A DNA stretch of 37,195 nucleotides from an uncultured Rhodospirillaceae bacterium (GTDB taxonomy: Bacteria > Pseudomonadota > Alphaproteobacteria > SP197): assembly GCA_937880925.1 (NCBI GenBank), contig CALGGB010000080.1, positions 1 to 37,195 on the forward strand. Direction: 5' to 3'. The notes beneath the pieces are model-generated. The model had not been told where the DNA came from. It made no database searches and was given only the letters and a program-made list of their open reading frames with translations. This document shows, piece by piece, positions 1 to 9,661 of the stretch. Made by a program: the position numbers and the translations under genes. The number at the start of each line of letters is the position of its first letter. Positions within the stretch are counted from its first letter, which is position 1.

Positions 1-67
1 CGACGTACTCGGCGCCCAGCACCTTCTTGCGGTTGGCGATACCCTTGTCGAAGAGTTCGGAGGACAT
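1..67 (-). CDS. carboxymuconolactone decarboxylase family protein (N-terminal fragment, runs off window)
   Basis: Reverse-strand ATG at 67; reads MSSELFDKGIANRKKVLGAEYV..., typical PcaC/CMD N-terminus; truncated by window edge. Confidence 0.6.
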   Translation of the reverse strand, partial: MSSELFDKGIANRKKVLGAEYV

Positions 68-121
68 GGTTGGCTCCCGTTGCGTTGGTGGCGGGCACCA
101 TAGGGCCGGGGGCCGGCCGCG

Positions 122-763
122 TCAGCCTGGCCGATAGTCCGCGAACTTCGCCAGGGCCTCACCCATCTGGGCGCGGGTCAGGAGTTTCGGGCCGCCGCAC
201 TGGAGCGCCAGCAGATACTGGCGGGCCAGGGTCTCGACCTCCAAGGCAAGCGCCAGGGCGGCGTCGAGATCGGCGCCCAGGGCAATCATGCCGTGGTTGG
301 CGAGCAGGCAGGCCTTGCGCCCCTCCAGGGCGGCAAGCGCATGGTCGGAGAGTTCCTGGGTGCCGTAGGTGGCGTAGGGCGCGCAGCGGATGTCCTCGCC
401 GCCGGCCAGCGCGACCATGTAGTGGAAACGCAGAATCGGCTTGCGCAGGCAGGCCAGTGCGGTGGCATGGACCGCATGGGTGTGGACCACCGCGCCGGCA
501 TCCGGGCGGGCGGCGTAGATATCGCGGTGAAAGCGCCATTCGCTGGAGGGACGGCGTGGCCCCCTGTGGCTGCCGTCGAGCGCCATGGCGACGATGTCGC
601 CGGGCGTCGTCGCATCGTAGGGCAGTGCGGTGGGCGTGATGAGGAAACCCTTGCCCGCGCGCACGCTGACATTGCCCGAACTGCCCTGGTTGATGCCCAG
701 GCCGTTCATGGCGCGCGCCGCGGCAATCACCGCGCGGCGCAGGGCGATGTGGCTAAGCGGCAC
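122..763 (-). CDS. class II aldolase/adducin family protein (candidate 5-methylthioribulose-1-phosphate aldolase)
   Basis: Motifs [25 protein letters not shown] and LLANHG; likely GTG start at 763 overlapping the end of mtnA. The 122..1036 ORF extends upstream artefactually into mtnA. Confidence 0.85.
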   Translation of the reverse strand: MPLSHIALRRAVIAAARAMNGLGINQGSSGNVSVRAGKGFLITPTALPYDATTPGDIVAMALDGSHRGPRRPSSEWRFHRDIYAARPDAGAVVHTHAVHATALACLRKPILRFHYMVALAGGEDIRCAPYATYGTQELSDHALAALEGRKACLLANHGMIALGADLDAALALALEVETLARQYLLALQCGGPKLLTRAQMGEALAKFADYRPG

Positions 764-1844
764 GGGCAAACTCCGGGAACATGGCGGCAAGGCCCTCAGC
801 CGTGGCGGGCGCGATGCCGCGCTCGGTGATGAGGCCGGTGACCAGGCGCGCGGGCGTGACGTCGAACGCCGGGTTGGCAACCGGCGAACCCTGGGGCGGC
901 AGCAGCACGCGCATGACCTCGCCCGCCTCGGTGAGGCCGGCGATGTGGGAGACCTCCTCGCCGCTGCGCTCCTCGATCGGGATGGCCGCACCGTCCGAAA
1001 GGCTCCAGTCGATGGTCGGCGAAGGCAGGCAGACATAGAACGGCACGCCGTTGTCGTGGGCCGCCAGGGCCTTCAGGTAGGTGCCGATCTTGTTGCAGAC
1101 GTCGCCCGAGGCCGTGGTTCGGTCCGTGCCGACGAAACAGAGATCGACGCGGCCGCGCTGCATCAGATGGCCGCCGGCATTGTCGACGATCACGGTATGG
1201 GGCACGCCGTGGCGGCCCAGTTCCCAGGCGGTGAGTGCGGCGCCCTGGTTGCGCGGGCGGGTCTCATCGACCCAGACATGCACGGGGATGCCCGCATCGT
1301 GCGCCCGGTAGATCGGGGCCGTGGCGGTGCCGATGTCGACCGTGGCGAGCCAGCCGGCATTGCAGTGGGTGAGGATGTTGAGGGTGCCGCCCTTGCGTTC
1401 GTGGATGGCGCGCAGCAGGCCCAGACCGTGGTCGCCGATGGCGCCGTTGATCGCGACATCCTCGTCGCAGACCGCCGCCGCCCGGGCGAAGGCCGCGTCA
1501 GTGCGGGCCGGCGGGGCGAGCACGGAGAGGCGCGCCGTCATGTCGTCGAGCGCCCAGCGCAGGTTGACCGCCGTCGGCCGCGTCGCCAGCAGCGTGTCGT
1601 GGGCGGCCTTCAGCGCCGCGTCGGAGGGGTCGTCGCGCATGGCCAGCGCCATGCCGTAGGCCGCCGTGGCGCCGATCAGCGGCGCCCCGCGCACCAGCAT
1701 GGCGGCGATGGCATGGGCGGCATCGCCAAGGTCCGCAAGCACCACCGTCTCGAAGCGATGGGGCAATTGCGTCTGGTCGATGATGCGCACCGCGCCGTCA
1801 CCATCCTGCCAGATCGTGCGATGGGGTTTGCCGTCGATCTTCAT
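753..1844 (-). CDS. mtnA: S-methyl-5-thioribose-1-phosphate isomerase
   Basis: [13 protein letters not shown]...IIDQTQLPH...[18 protein letters not shown]...NLRWALD...[11 protein letters not shown]...[24 protein letters not shown]; canonical MtnA motifs. Confidence 0.93.
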   Translation of the reverse strand: MKIDGKPHRTIWQDGDGAVRIIDQTQLPHRFETVVLADLGDAAHAIAAMLVRGAPLIGATAAYGMALAMRDDPSDAALKAAHDTLLATRPTAVNLRWALDDMTARLSVLAPPARTDAAFARAAAVCDEDVAINGAIGDHGLGLLRAIHERKGGTLNILTHCNAGWLATVDIGTATAPIYRAHDAGIPVHVWVDETRPRNQGAALTAWELGRHGVPHTVIVDNAGGHLMQRGRVDLCFVGTDRTTASGDVCNKIGTYLKALAAHDNGVPFYVCLPSPTIDWSLSDGAAIPIEERSGEEVSHIAGLTEAGEVMRVLLPPQGSPVANPAFDVTPARLVTGLITERGIAPATAEGLAAMFPEFARAA

Positions 1845-1900
1845 GGCCCTTCCTCCCTGACCACCACACAATAGCGCGGCGCGAGCACCGTCCAAACCAA

Positions 1901-1931
1901 AGCGCCCCGGTCCTTGGCGAACCGGGGCGCT
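1901..1931 (-). terminator. hairpin downstream of the encapsulin gene
   Basis: Perfect 11-bp stem AGCGCCCCGGT / ACCGGGGCGCT with 9-nt loop, followed on the minus strand by TTGGTTTGG. Confidence 0.6.
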
Positions 1932-1953
1932 GGCAGGGGTTTCGCGCAGCAGA

Positions 1954-2769
1954 CTACTTGCTGCGGCCGTAGGTCATGGCGACGGCGGCAGCCGGCTCCA
2001 GATTGCGGAAGGTGAAGCTCTCCTCCAGATAGAGGCGGACCTTGTCGTCGGTGGCGGAGGTGAAGCCGATGGAGATGTCCTGGCCGACGACCAGCTCGAA
2101 ATCGCCGCCGCGCATGCTCATGACGCAGGCGCCGTTGACGGCGGGCGCCCAGACCAGCGGACCGTCGATCAACTGGCGGACATGCTCGATCACCGGATAA
2201 CCACCCTTGGAGGTGGTGGTCATCAGACCCTTGTAGCAGCGCGGACCGAGCGCGATGGCATAGGGGCCACCGACGCCTTCCTCGCGCAGCATGGTGAGCG
2301 CTTCCTGCACCGCCGAGGGATACTTCTCGTAGTCGGTCGAGAGCGTCACGGCCTTGTGCTCGGAGCCGCTCATGATGCCGTCGATTCCACCGGCGCTATA
2401 GCCGTCGAAGATCGCCTTGTCCTCGGCGAACGCCATCTTGCGGGCGGCCTCGACGACCTCGTCGAACGCGACGTGACGGGCGCCGCGGGCAACAGCCTCG
2501 ATCTTCTCGCGCGGTACCTCGAAGGGCACACGGAACTCAACCAGGGGCAGAGCCTGGCGCTGGCGCGCATCGACCCCGGCCTCGGGCGCCTTGGAGAGTT
2601 TCTTGGTCACGCCCAGATCGACGGCATAGGCCTGCCAGCCCAGGGGGCCGGTGAAATCGGCGAGTTTGCGGCCGGCCAGATACTCCTTGAGCGTCTCGCT
2701 GGCTTCTTCTTCGATCGCTTCCCATGCCTCTGTCGGGATGGGAGCGAGATTGCGCATGAGATGATTCAT
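1954..2769 (-). CDS. encapsulin nanocompartment shell protein (family 1, linocin-like)
   Basis: [45 protein letters not shown]...; C-terminus [34 protein letters not shown] typical of encapsulins; directly downstream of the encapsulated ferritin gene. Confidence 0.95.
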   Translation of the reverse strand: MNHLMRNLAPIPTEAWEAIEEEASETLKEYLAGRKLADFTGPLGWQAYAVDLGVTKKLSKAPEAGVDARQRQALPLVEFRVPFEVPREKIEAVARGARHVAFDEVVEAARKMAFAEDKAIFDGYSAGGIDGIMSGSEHKAVTLSTDYEKYPSAVQEALTMLREEGVGGPYAIALGPRCYKGLMTTTSKGGYPVIEHVRQLIDGPLVWAPAVNGACVMSMRGGDFELVVGQDISIGFTSATDDKVRLYLEESFTFRNLEPAAAVAMTYGRSK

Positions 2770-2773
2770 GATG

Positions 2774-3154
2774 TTATCCCTTCGTCCGCAGGCTGCCGAT
2801 ACCAAGCGAGCCGTCCTTGGGCTGGCTTTCGCCGCCCTCCTCGCCGCCTTCCACTGCACCATGCTCGACCCCAACAATGGGGCCGGAGGTGAAGAGATAG
2901 GTGCGCAACTGCTCATCGACGACCGGATTGCGACGGCGCAGCCATTCCAGAACCATGGCGGCGTGCTCCATCTCCTCATCGCGGTTGTGGATCAGGATTT
3001 CCTTCAGCTCGGCGTTTTCCGCCGCCTCGGCGCGCTGGTCGTACCAATCGACGGCCTCCAGCTCCTCAAGCAGAGAAACCGTGGCACGGTGACGGTCGAT
3101 GGTCTCGGACGAAAGATCCTCGAATCTCTCGTGTAGCTCGGTTGAGCCAGCCAT
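2774..3154 (-). CDS. encapsulated ferritin-like cargo protein (EncFtn)
   Basis: ELEAVDWYDQRAEA...HNRDEEMEHAAMVLEWLRR...LRTYLFTSGPI; C-terminal targeting peptide GSLGIGSLRTKG; 4-nt gap to encapsulin. Confidence 0.94.
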   Translation of the reverse strand: MAGSTELHERFEDLSSETIDRHRATVSLLEELEAVDWYDQRAEAAENAELKEILIHNRDEEMEHAAMVLEWLRRRNPVVDEQLRTYLFTSGPIVGVEHGAVEGGEEGGESQPKDGSLGIGSLRTKG

Positions 3155-3236
3155 GTGGGCAACCCCCTTTTGTGATTTCGATGCGCAGCCCCCCGGCCGC
3201 ACATCTGTCGAACGCACGGCAGCGGGCTACGCTGCG

Positions 3237-3249
3237 TAGAACGATTCTA
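3237..3249. promoter_or_regulatory. palindrome TAGAA-CGA-TTCTA, resembling an Irr-type iron control element
   Basis: Perfect 5-bp inverted repeat with 3-nt spacer about 83 bp upstream of the EncFtn start; similar to the TTAGAA-N3-TTCTAA core recalled for ICE boxes. Confidence 0.45.
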
Positions 3250-3297
3250 ATTTAGGGCCGCAGAAGACATTATCAACCACCCGATGTAACCGGCCCC

Positions 3298-3669
3298 CTA
3301 GTTCTCTTCACGAAAGTTGAGTTCCACCGCCATGCCGTCGGGATCGCGGATGAAGATCTGGCGCACAGGATTGTCCGGCACCTGGAAGTTCTCGAACGCG
3401 ATGCCGGCGCGTTTCAGGCGGCGCTTTGTGGCGTCGTACCCTTTCGCCGCAAACGCGATATGGTCGAGCGCACCGGTGCTGGCCGCGGGTTTGCGGGACG
3501 CCACCGAGATATGCACCAGGGGCGCATCATCGGCATAGAGCCAGGCGCCGGGAGCATCGAAGGGCGGCCTGTAGCCCTTCTTGAAGCCCAGCACCTTGCA
3601 GTAGAAATCGACGCAGCGATCGAGATCCTGCGTGCGGATGTTGATGTGATCGACACCGTGAATGCTCAT
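3298..3669 (-). CDS. VOC/glyoxalase family protein
   Basis: MSIHGVDHINIRTQDLDRCVDFYCKVLGF...GALDHIAFAA...QIFIRDPDGMAVELNF; classic VOC repeats. Confidence 0.88.
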   Translation of the reverse strand: MSIHGVDHINIRTQDLDRCVDFYCKVLGFKKGYRPPFDAPGAWLYADDAPLVHISVASRKPAASTGALDHIAFAAKGYDATKRRLKRAGIAFENFQVPDNPVRQIFIRDPDGMAVELNFREEN

Positions 3670-3812
3670 GATCATCTTGCCCTTTCAACCGTTGAAGGCA
3701 GTGTATGCCGATCCCGCCCGGTTGACAGGGGGCGGCCGATGCAAGAGGTTCCGCCCGCCCAAGACCGGCCCCATCCCGGCGCCCGGAGTTCGACCCATGG
3801 CCGACGACCATC

Positions 3813-4697
3813 ATGCCCGCACAAGAACAAGAACCGATCATCCGTCTGGGTCTGCCCAAGGGGCGCATGCAGGAGGCCGTGTTCGACCTGCTGGAGCATG
3901 CCGGCATTCACATCACGGCGAGCGGGCGTAACGACCGGGATTATCGGCCCAGACTCTCCCTGCCGGGCTTTGAAGCCAAGCTGCTGAAGCCGCAGAACAT
4001 TGTCGAAATGCTCCATGTCGGGAGCCGCGACCTGGGTTTCGCAGGCGCCGACTGGGTCGCCGAAAAGGGCGCAAACCTGATTGAACTGCTCGATACCGAG
4101 CTTGATCCGGTAAGTCTCGTCGCTGCGATCCCCTCGAAAATGCTGAACGACGGCGCCCTGCCAACGACCCATCTGGTGGTCGCCAGCGAATACGAGCGCC
4201 TGACCCGCGGCTGGATCGCCTCGCGCAAGCTGGATGCGACCTTCGTGAGGAGCTACGGCGCCACCGAGGTGTTCCCGCCCGAGGATGCCGACTGCATCGT
4301 CGACAACACGGCAACCGGCTCGACCCTGCGGGCCAACGGCCTGGAGATCGTCGATACGGTGATGAAATCCTCAACCCGGCTATATGCCCACCCCGCAGCA
4401 CTCGAAAACACCGGCAAGCGCGGCCCGATCGAGAGCTTCGTCACCATGGTCCGTTCGGTCCAGGATGCACGGCGCCGGGTGATGGTCGAGGTCAATGTTT
4501 CGGCCGACAACCTGGAATCGGTCATCGAGGTCCTGCCCTGCATGCGCGAACCCACGGTCTCGCCGCTGCACGGCAATGGAGGTTTTGCCTTGAAAGCGGC
4601 CATTCCCCGCGAAATGCTGGCCCGCGTGATCCCTGAGATCAAGGCGCGCGGCGGCACGGATATCGTCGTCTTCCAGATCGGCAACATCGTCGCCTGA
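3813..4697 (+). CDS. hisG: ATP phosphoribosyltransferase, long form
   Basis: [23 protein letters not shown]...; central [37 protein letters not shown]-terminal regulatory domain ...[18 protein letters not shown]. Confidence 0.93.
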   Translation: MPAQEQEPIIRLGLPKGRMQEAVFDLLEHAGIHITASGRNDRDYRPRLSLPGFEAKLLKPQNIVEMLHVGSRDLGFAGADWVAEKGANLIELLDTELDPVSLVAAIPSKMLNDGALPTTHLVVASEYERLTRGWIASRKLDATFVRSYGATEVFPPEDADCIVDNTATGSTLRANGLEIVDTVMKSSTRLYAHPAALENTGKRGPIESFVTMVRSVQDARRRVMVEVNVSADNLESVIEVLPCMREPTVSPLHGNGGFALKAAIPREMLARVIPEIKARGGTDIVVFQIGNIVA

Positions 4698-4704
4698 GGC
4701 AGCC

Positions 4705-5292
4705 ATGACAGCGCGTTGCGCCACCGTCGCCCGCAAGACCAAGGAAACCGACATCTCGGTGACCGTCACCCTGGACGGCACCGGCAAGGCCGAGATTTCA
4801 ACCGGCCTGCGGTTCCTCGACCATCTGCTCGATGGCCTGACCCGCCACAGCCGCATGGACGTGAGCATCACCTGCACGGGTGATCTCGACATCGACGATC
4901 ACCACACGGCAGAGGACTGCGCCATTGCGCTTGGCCAGGCCTTCGACAAGGCACTGGGCGACAAGCGCGGCATCGCCCGTTTCGGCCATGCCTATGCCCC
5001 GCTGGACGAGGCGCTGGCCCGGGCCGTGCTCGATATCTCCGGGCGCCCTTACGCCTTCGTCGATCTGGGCCTGCGCCGCGAGAAGGTGGGCGATACGGCG
5101 ACCGAGATGATCGGGCACGCCCTGCAGTCCTTCGCCATGGCGGCCAAGCTCACCCTGCATGTGGAACTGATCCGCGGCCAGAACGACCACCATCGTGCGG
5201 AGGCGGCCTTCAAGGCGCTGGCGCTGGCGTTGCGCATGGCGGTGGCAGCCGCCGGGCACGACGACGTGCCCAGCACCAAGGGCGTGCTGTGA
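4705..5292 (+). CDS. hisB: imidazoleglycerol-phosphate dehydratase
   Basis: [18 protein letters not shown]...[15 protein letters not shown]...[17 protein letters not shown]...[18 protein letters not shown]. Confidence 0.96.
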   Translation: MTARCATVARKTKETDISVTVTLDGTGKAEISTGLRFLDHLLDGLTRHSRMDVSITCTGDLDIDDHHTAEDCAIALGQAFDKALGDKRGIARFGHAYAPLDEALARAVLDISGRPYAFVDLGLRREKVGDTATEMIGHALQSFAMAAKLTLHVELIRGQNDHHRAEAAFKALALALRMAVAAAGHDDVPSTKGVL

Positions 5293-5897
5293 GCGCGGGA
5301 CGCGAGGTCGTCGTCTGCCGCACCGGCACGGCGAACCTTGCTTCCGTTTTCGCCGGCCTGCGCCGTGCCGGCGGCGAGCCGCGCATGGCCGAGACCGTCG
5401 CCGACATCGAGAACGCCGGCCACGTCATGCTGCCGGGCGTGGGTTCGTTCGGCCACGCCATGGAGACCCTGCGCGAGGCCGGTTTGGTCGCCCCGCTGGT
5501 TGCCCGTTTCGCAGCCGGACGCCCGACCATGGCGATCTGCGTGGGCCTGCAGCTTCTGTGCGCCAGCAGCGAGGAGTCGCGAGGCGTCGAGGGTCTGGGT
5601 GTGATAGAGGCCGATGTCTTCCGCTTTCCCGAAAGCGTGCGTGTGCCCCAGTTCGGCTGGAACCACGTCACGGCGAACACCGATTGCAGACTGATCGCCA
5701 GCGGACACGCCTATTTCGCCAATTCCTACCGCCTGGCCGAACGGCCCAGCGGCTGGGCCGTGGCGACGGCCGATCACGGCGGCACCTTCGTTGCAGCCAT
5801 GGAGCGCGGCGCGCTGCTCGCCTGCCAGTTCCACCCGGAGCTTTCGGGCGCCTACGGGCACGCCCTGCTCTCGCGCTGGATTGCCATGCCATGCTGA
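5289..5897 (+). CDS. hisH: imidazole glycerol phosphate synthase subunit HisH
   Basis: [19 protein letters not shown]...[13 protein letters not shown]...[10 protein letters not shown]...GWNHV...ACQFHPELS; 4-nt overlap with hisB. Confidence 0.94.
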   Translation: MSAGREVVVCRTGTANLASVFAGLRRAGGEPRMAETVADIENAGHVMLPGVGSFGHAMETLREAGLVAPLVARFAAGRPTMAICVGLQLLCASSEESRGVEGLGVIEADVFRFPESVRVPQFGWNHVTANTDCRLIASGHAYFANSYRLAERPSGWAVATADHGGTFVAAMERGALLACQFHPELSGAYGHALLSRWIAMPC

Positions 5898-6673
5898 CCT
5901 GCCGCGTCATTCCGTGCCTGGACGTCGACAACGGCCGCGTCGTCAAGGGCGTGCGCTTCCAGGGCCTGCGCGATGCGGGCGATCCCGTGGAACTCTCCAT
6001 GGCCTATGAGGCCCAGGGCGCCGACGAACTGGTCATGCTCGACGTCTCGGCGACACCCCAGGGTCGCGGCAATGCGCTGGTGACCGTGGCCGCCGTGCGC
6101 GCCGAACTCGCCATCCCGCTGACCGTGGGCGGCGGCGTACGCAAGGTGGAGGACGCAGGCGCGCTGCTGGAGGCCGGGGCCGACAAGGTTGCCGCCAACA
6201 CCGCAGCGGTCGAACGCCCGGAACTCTTGACCCAGATCGCCACGCGATACGGCAGCCAGTGCGCCGTCGTCGCGATCGACGCCGCCCACCGCCTGGAGGG
6301 CCAGGCCGGCTGGGAGGTGGTCGTGCATTCGGGCAAGGACCGCACGGGGAAGGATGCCGTGGGCTGGGCGCGCGAGGCGGTGGAACGCGGTGCGGGCGAA
6401 ATCCTGCTGACAAGCTGGGACCGCGACGGTACGCGCAGCGGTTATGATACCGATCTGCTGGCGGCCGTTTCGGCAGCGGTCCACGTTCCCGTCATCGCCT
6501 CGGGCGGCGCTGCCAATGCCGACCACCTGATCGCTGCCCTGAAGGCCGGGGCCGACGCGGTGCTCGCGGCCTCCATCTTCCACGAGCGCGAGTACACCGT
6601 AGGCGACATCAAACGCGCCATGGCCCAGGCCGGCATCCCCGTTCGGCTCGACGATATCGCCTCCGGGGACTGA
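5891..6673 (+). CDS. hisF: imidazole glycerol phosphate synthase subunit HisF
   Basis: [36 protein letters not shown]...; ATG at 5891 overlapping the hisH end; the 5195 ORF start is artefactual. Confidence 0.95.
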   Translation: MLTCRVIPCLDVDNGRVVKGVRFQGLRDAGDPVELSMAYEAQGADELVMLDVSATPQGRGNALVTVAAVRAELAIPLTVGGGVRKVEDAGALLEAGADKVAANTAAVERPELLTQIATRYGSQCAVVAIDAAHRLEGQAGWEVVVHSGKDRTGKDAVGWAREAVERGAGEILLTSWDRDGTRSGYDTDLLAAVSAAVHVPVIASGGAANADHLIAALKAGADAVLAASIFHEREYTVGDIKRAMAQAGIPVRLDDIASGD

Positions 6674-6683
6674 GGCAGCGCCC

Positions 6684-7874
6684 GTGGACGCTTCCCCGCC
6701 CAGGCGCCTGCCGGTCATCGCCTTCTGCTTTGGCCACATGGCGGTCGACTGGCCCCATGGCGCCATCTGGATTCTCGCGCCGGCCCTGGCCGTTGCGATG
6801 AACCTGTCGCCGGGGGAACTGGGTACCCTGTTTGCCGTCACCGCTGTGGGCAGCACGGTCACGCATATTCCCGCCGGCATGATCACCGACCACTTCGGGC
6901 GGCGCGGCCTGCTCTTTGTTACGACCTTCATCTGGGTCGTTCTGGGTTATGGCGCGGCGACCCTGGCGCCGGATTTCTGGTCGCTCACCTTCATGCTGGC
7001 GCTGGCAGGCATGGGCACGTCGGCATGGCATCCGCTGGCCACCGGCACCCTGACCCAGGCCATGCCCGGCCAGCGCGCGCGCATCCTGGGCATCCACGCG
7101 ATGGGCGGCACCCTGGCGGAGGTCTTTGCCCCTCTGCTGACCGGCGTTCTGCTCACTTTTGTCGACTGGCGCACGGGCCTTGGCCTCTCGATCGTTCCGG
7201 CTGTCATCATGGGCGCCGTCTTCTTTGTCATGCGCGACCGGATGAATGTGCCCGGCCCCACGGGCGCCTCGATGCTGGACATGAAGGACCTCTGGCAGCG
7301 CTGGTCCAGCCGCACCGGCCTGGCGCTGGTCGCCATGATCAGCATCTACAACATGGCGATCATGGCCGTGCTGGCCATGGCCACGCTCTACCTGGTCAAC
7401 GACCTGGGTCTGACGACCACCGTGGCGGGCTTTGCCTTTGCCGCCATGATCCTGGCCGGGGCCCTGTTGCAGCCGCTGATGGGCCACCTCTCCGACCGGC
7501 GCGGCAGGCGCAAGGTTTTCGCCGCCTCGCTGCTGGCCGTGGCCCCACTTGGCATCGCCATGCCGTTCATCGCCAACCCCGTGATCGCCGTGGCTTTCCT
7601 GGTCGCCATGATCGGCGCCTTCTACGGCGTGCGTTCGGTGGTGCTGGCTTCGGCAGTTGACTTTGCCGGCAAGCGCGAAGGCACGACCCTGGGCCTGACC
7701 TTTGTCATGATGGACGGGATCGGCGCACTGGGCGCGCTGCTGGGCGGCTTTGCCGGCGACTTTGATCTCACCTGGGCCTTCGTGCTGGCGTCCGGCTTCG
7801 CCATTGTCTCGGCGACCATCGCGATCCTCTCGAGCCTGGCCTTCCCCGTCATTGCCCCGGAGCGCCGGACATGA
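6684..7874 (+). CDS. MFS transporter
   Basis: About 12 hydrophobic segments; GMITDHFGRRGLLF and LMGHLSDRRGRRKVFAAS MFS motifs; GTG start; 4-nt overlap with the next his gene. Confidence 0.88.
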   Translation: MDASPPRRLPVIAFCFGHMAVDWPHGAIWILAPALAVAMNLSPGELGTLFAVTAVGSTVTHIPAGMITDHFGRRGLLFVTTFIWVVLGYGAATLAPDFWSLTFMLALAGMGTSAWHPLATGTLTQAMPGQRARILGIHAMGGTLAEVFAPLLTGVLLTFVDWRTGLGLSIVPAVIMGAVFFVMRDRMNVPGPTGASMLDMKDLWQRWSSRTGLALVAMISIYNMAIMAVLAMATLYLVNDLGLTTTVAGFAFAAMILAGALLQPLMGHLSDRRGRRKVFAASLLAVAPLGIAMPFIANPVIAVAFLVAMIGAFYGVRSVVLASAVDFAGKREGTTLGLTFVMMDGIGALGALLGGFAGDFDLTWAFVLASGFAIVSATIAILSSLAFPVIAPERRT

Positions 7875-9124
7875 TCATTCCCTCGATCGACCTCATGGGC
7901 GGCCAGGCCGTCCAGCTTATCGGCGGCAAGGAACGCGCCATCGATGCGGGCGACCCGCGCCCGATTGCAGAGCGTTTCCGCCTGGCCGGCGAGATCGCCG
8001 TCATCGACCTCGACGCTGCCCTGGGTCAGGGCGACAACGCCGCGCTGATCGAGGACCTTGTGAAGATGGCGCCCTGCCGGGTGGGCGGCGGCATCCGCGA
8101 TGTCGAAACCGCGATCCGCTGGCTCGATGCCGGCGCCTCCAAGGTCATCCTGGGTACGGCGGCCAAGCCGGAAATCCTGAGCCAACTGCCGCGCGAGCGG
8201 GTCATCGCAGCGCTTGATGCCGTGGAGGGCGAGGTCGTCACCCACGGCTGGACGACCAGGACCGGCGCCTCCATCGACGACCGCATGGCCGAGCTTGCGC
8301 CCCATGTCGGCGGCTTCCTCGTCACCTTCGTCGAGCGCGAGGGCCGCATGCAGGGCACCGACATGACGGCCACGCGCCGACTGGTCGATGCCGCCTCAGG
8401 CGCCAAGCTCACCGTGGCCGGCGGCTTCACCACGGCCGAGGACATTGCGCTGGCCGACAAGGTGGGCGCGGACGCCCAGGTCGGCATGGCGCTCTACAGC
8501 GGCCGCCTGAATCTGGCCGATGCCATCGCCGCCCCGCTCAAGAGCGACCGCGCCGACGGCCTGTGGCCAACCGTGGTCTGCGACGAGCATGGCCGGGCCC
8601 TGGGGCTGGTCTATTCTGATCTCGAAAGCCTGCGCGTGGCGGTCGAACGCCGCGTCGGAGCCTACCACAGCCGTTCGCGCGGCCTGTGGGTCAAGGGCGA
8701 GACCTCCGGGGCGACCCAGGAACTGCTGAAGATCGATCTCGACTGCGACCGCGACGCCCTGCGATTCACCGTGGCCCAGGCAGGCTCGGGCTTCTGCCAT
8801 CTCGACACCTGGACCTGCTGGGGCGAGGACGCCGGCCTGCCCGAACTCGCCCGCCTGACCGCGGCCCGGCGCGAGGATGCACCGGAAGGCTCCTACACCC
8901 GCCGCCTGTTCGAGGAAGCGGGCCTTCTGGAAGCCAAGCTGGTCGAGGAAGCCGGCGAACTGGCCGAGGCCGCCACGGCCGGGGAGGTCGCCCACGAGGC
9001 GGCCGACGTCATCTACTTCGCCATGGTTGCCATGGCACGCGCCGGTGTTTCCCTGCACGATGTCGAGGCCGTGCTGGAGCGGCGCGGGCGCAAGATCACG
9101 CGCCGCCCCGGCAACGCAAAGTAG
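7871..9124 (+). CDS. hisA-hisIE: trifunctional HisA-HisI-HisE fusion (ProFAR isomerase / phosphoribosyl-AMP cyclohydrolase / phosphoribosyl-ATP pyrophosphatase)
   Basis: One 417-aa uninterrupted ORF: HisA (MIIPSIDLMGGQAVQLIGGKE...VIAALDAVEGEVVTHGW), then HisI (GLVYS...YHSRSRGLWVKGETSG...DCDRDALRF...GFCHLDTWTCWGE), then HisE (EGSYTRRLFEEAGLLEAKLVEEAGELAEA...HEAADVIYFAMVAM). Confidence 0.9.
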   Translation: MIIPSIDLMGGQAVQLIGGKERAIDAGDPRPIAERFRLAGEIAVIDLDAALGQGDNAALIEDLVKMAPCRVGGGIRDVETAIRWLDAGASKVILGTAAKPEILSQLPRERVIAALDAVEGEVVTHGWTTRTGASIDDRMAELAPHVGGFLVTFVEREGRMQGTDMTATRRLVDAASGAKLTVAGGFTTAEDIALADKVGADAQVGMALYSGRLNLADAIAAPLKSDRADGLWPTVVCDEHGRALGLVYSDLESLRVAVERRVGAYHSRSRGLWVKGETSGATQELLKIDLDCDRDALRFTVAQAGSGFCHLDTWTCWGEDAGLPELARLTAARREDAPEGSYTRRLFEEAGLLEAKLVEEAGELAEAATAGEVAHEAADVIYFAMVAMARAGVSLHDVEAVLERRGRKITRRPGNAK

Positions 9125-9134
9125 GCCGCTCCGA

Positions 9135-9623
9135 TCAGGCCAGCATCAGACCGCCGATGAGAAAGCAGATGGCGGCCAGGATCGCCGTGGCCGAACGCAC
9201 ATGGTTCCAGAAGTTCCAGCGTGAGACGTAGACGGCCCAGTAGGCCGCTGCCTTGGTACTCGTGTGTTCCAGGCCGGCAAGGCGCATGTTCATGGGGATG
9301 TTGAAGGCGACGCTGACACCCCAGACGCCCAGGATGAACAACGCGGCACCCAGCGAGAGAGGCAACACGGCCGGGCCGCTCAGCACAAGCACCGCGTAGA
9401 GTCCCAAAAGCACCGAAAGCGCAAGCGAACCCCACAAGACTACGATCGTGCCCGACCGCATGATTTCGCGATTGATGTTCTGCATCACCTCAACGCCCGC
9501 AGATAGCGTGGCAAGGCGCATGGCGCGTATCTGGAAGTCCGAGAACGTATAGAACAAGCCGGCGGACATCGCCGAGGCAATCACTGCGGCGGCGCAAGGT
9601 ATGACGATCCAGTCCTGGGTCAT
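9135..9623 (-). CDS. DUF1772/anthrone oxygenase-like membrane protein
   Basis: MTQDWIVIPCAAAVIASAMSAGLFYTFSDFQIRAM...FNIPMNMRLAGLE...W..WNHVRSATAILA; four hydrophobic segments. Confidence 0.75.
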   Translation of the reverse strand: MTQDWIVIPCAAAVIASAMSAGLFYTFSDFQIRAMRLATLSAGVEVMQNINREIMRSGTIVVLWGSLALSVLLGLYAVLVLSGPAVLPLSLGAALFILGVWGVSVAFNIPMNMRLAGLEHTSTKAAAYWAVYVSRWNFWNHVRSATAILAAICFLIGGLMLA

Positions 9624-9661
9624 GACAGTCTCCTGTTTGATGCGATTGGTTGGCCGTGCGA

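Noticed and set aside
122-1036. 304-aa version of the class II aldolase
   Set aside because: The extra N-terminus is out-of-frame mtnA sequence (Ser/Arg-rich); the aldolase domain starts at the GTG at 763.
5195-6673. 492-aa extended hisF ORF
   Set aside because: The first ~230 residues are out-of-frame hisB/hisH sequence; HisF begins at [11 protein letters not shown] (5891).
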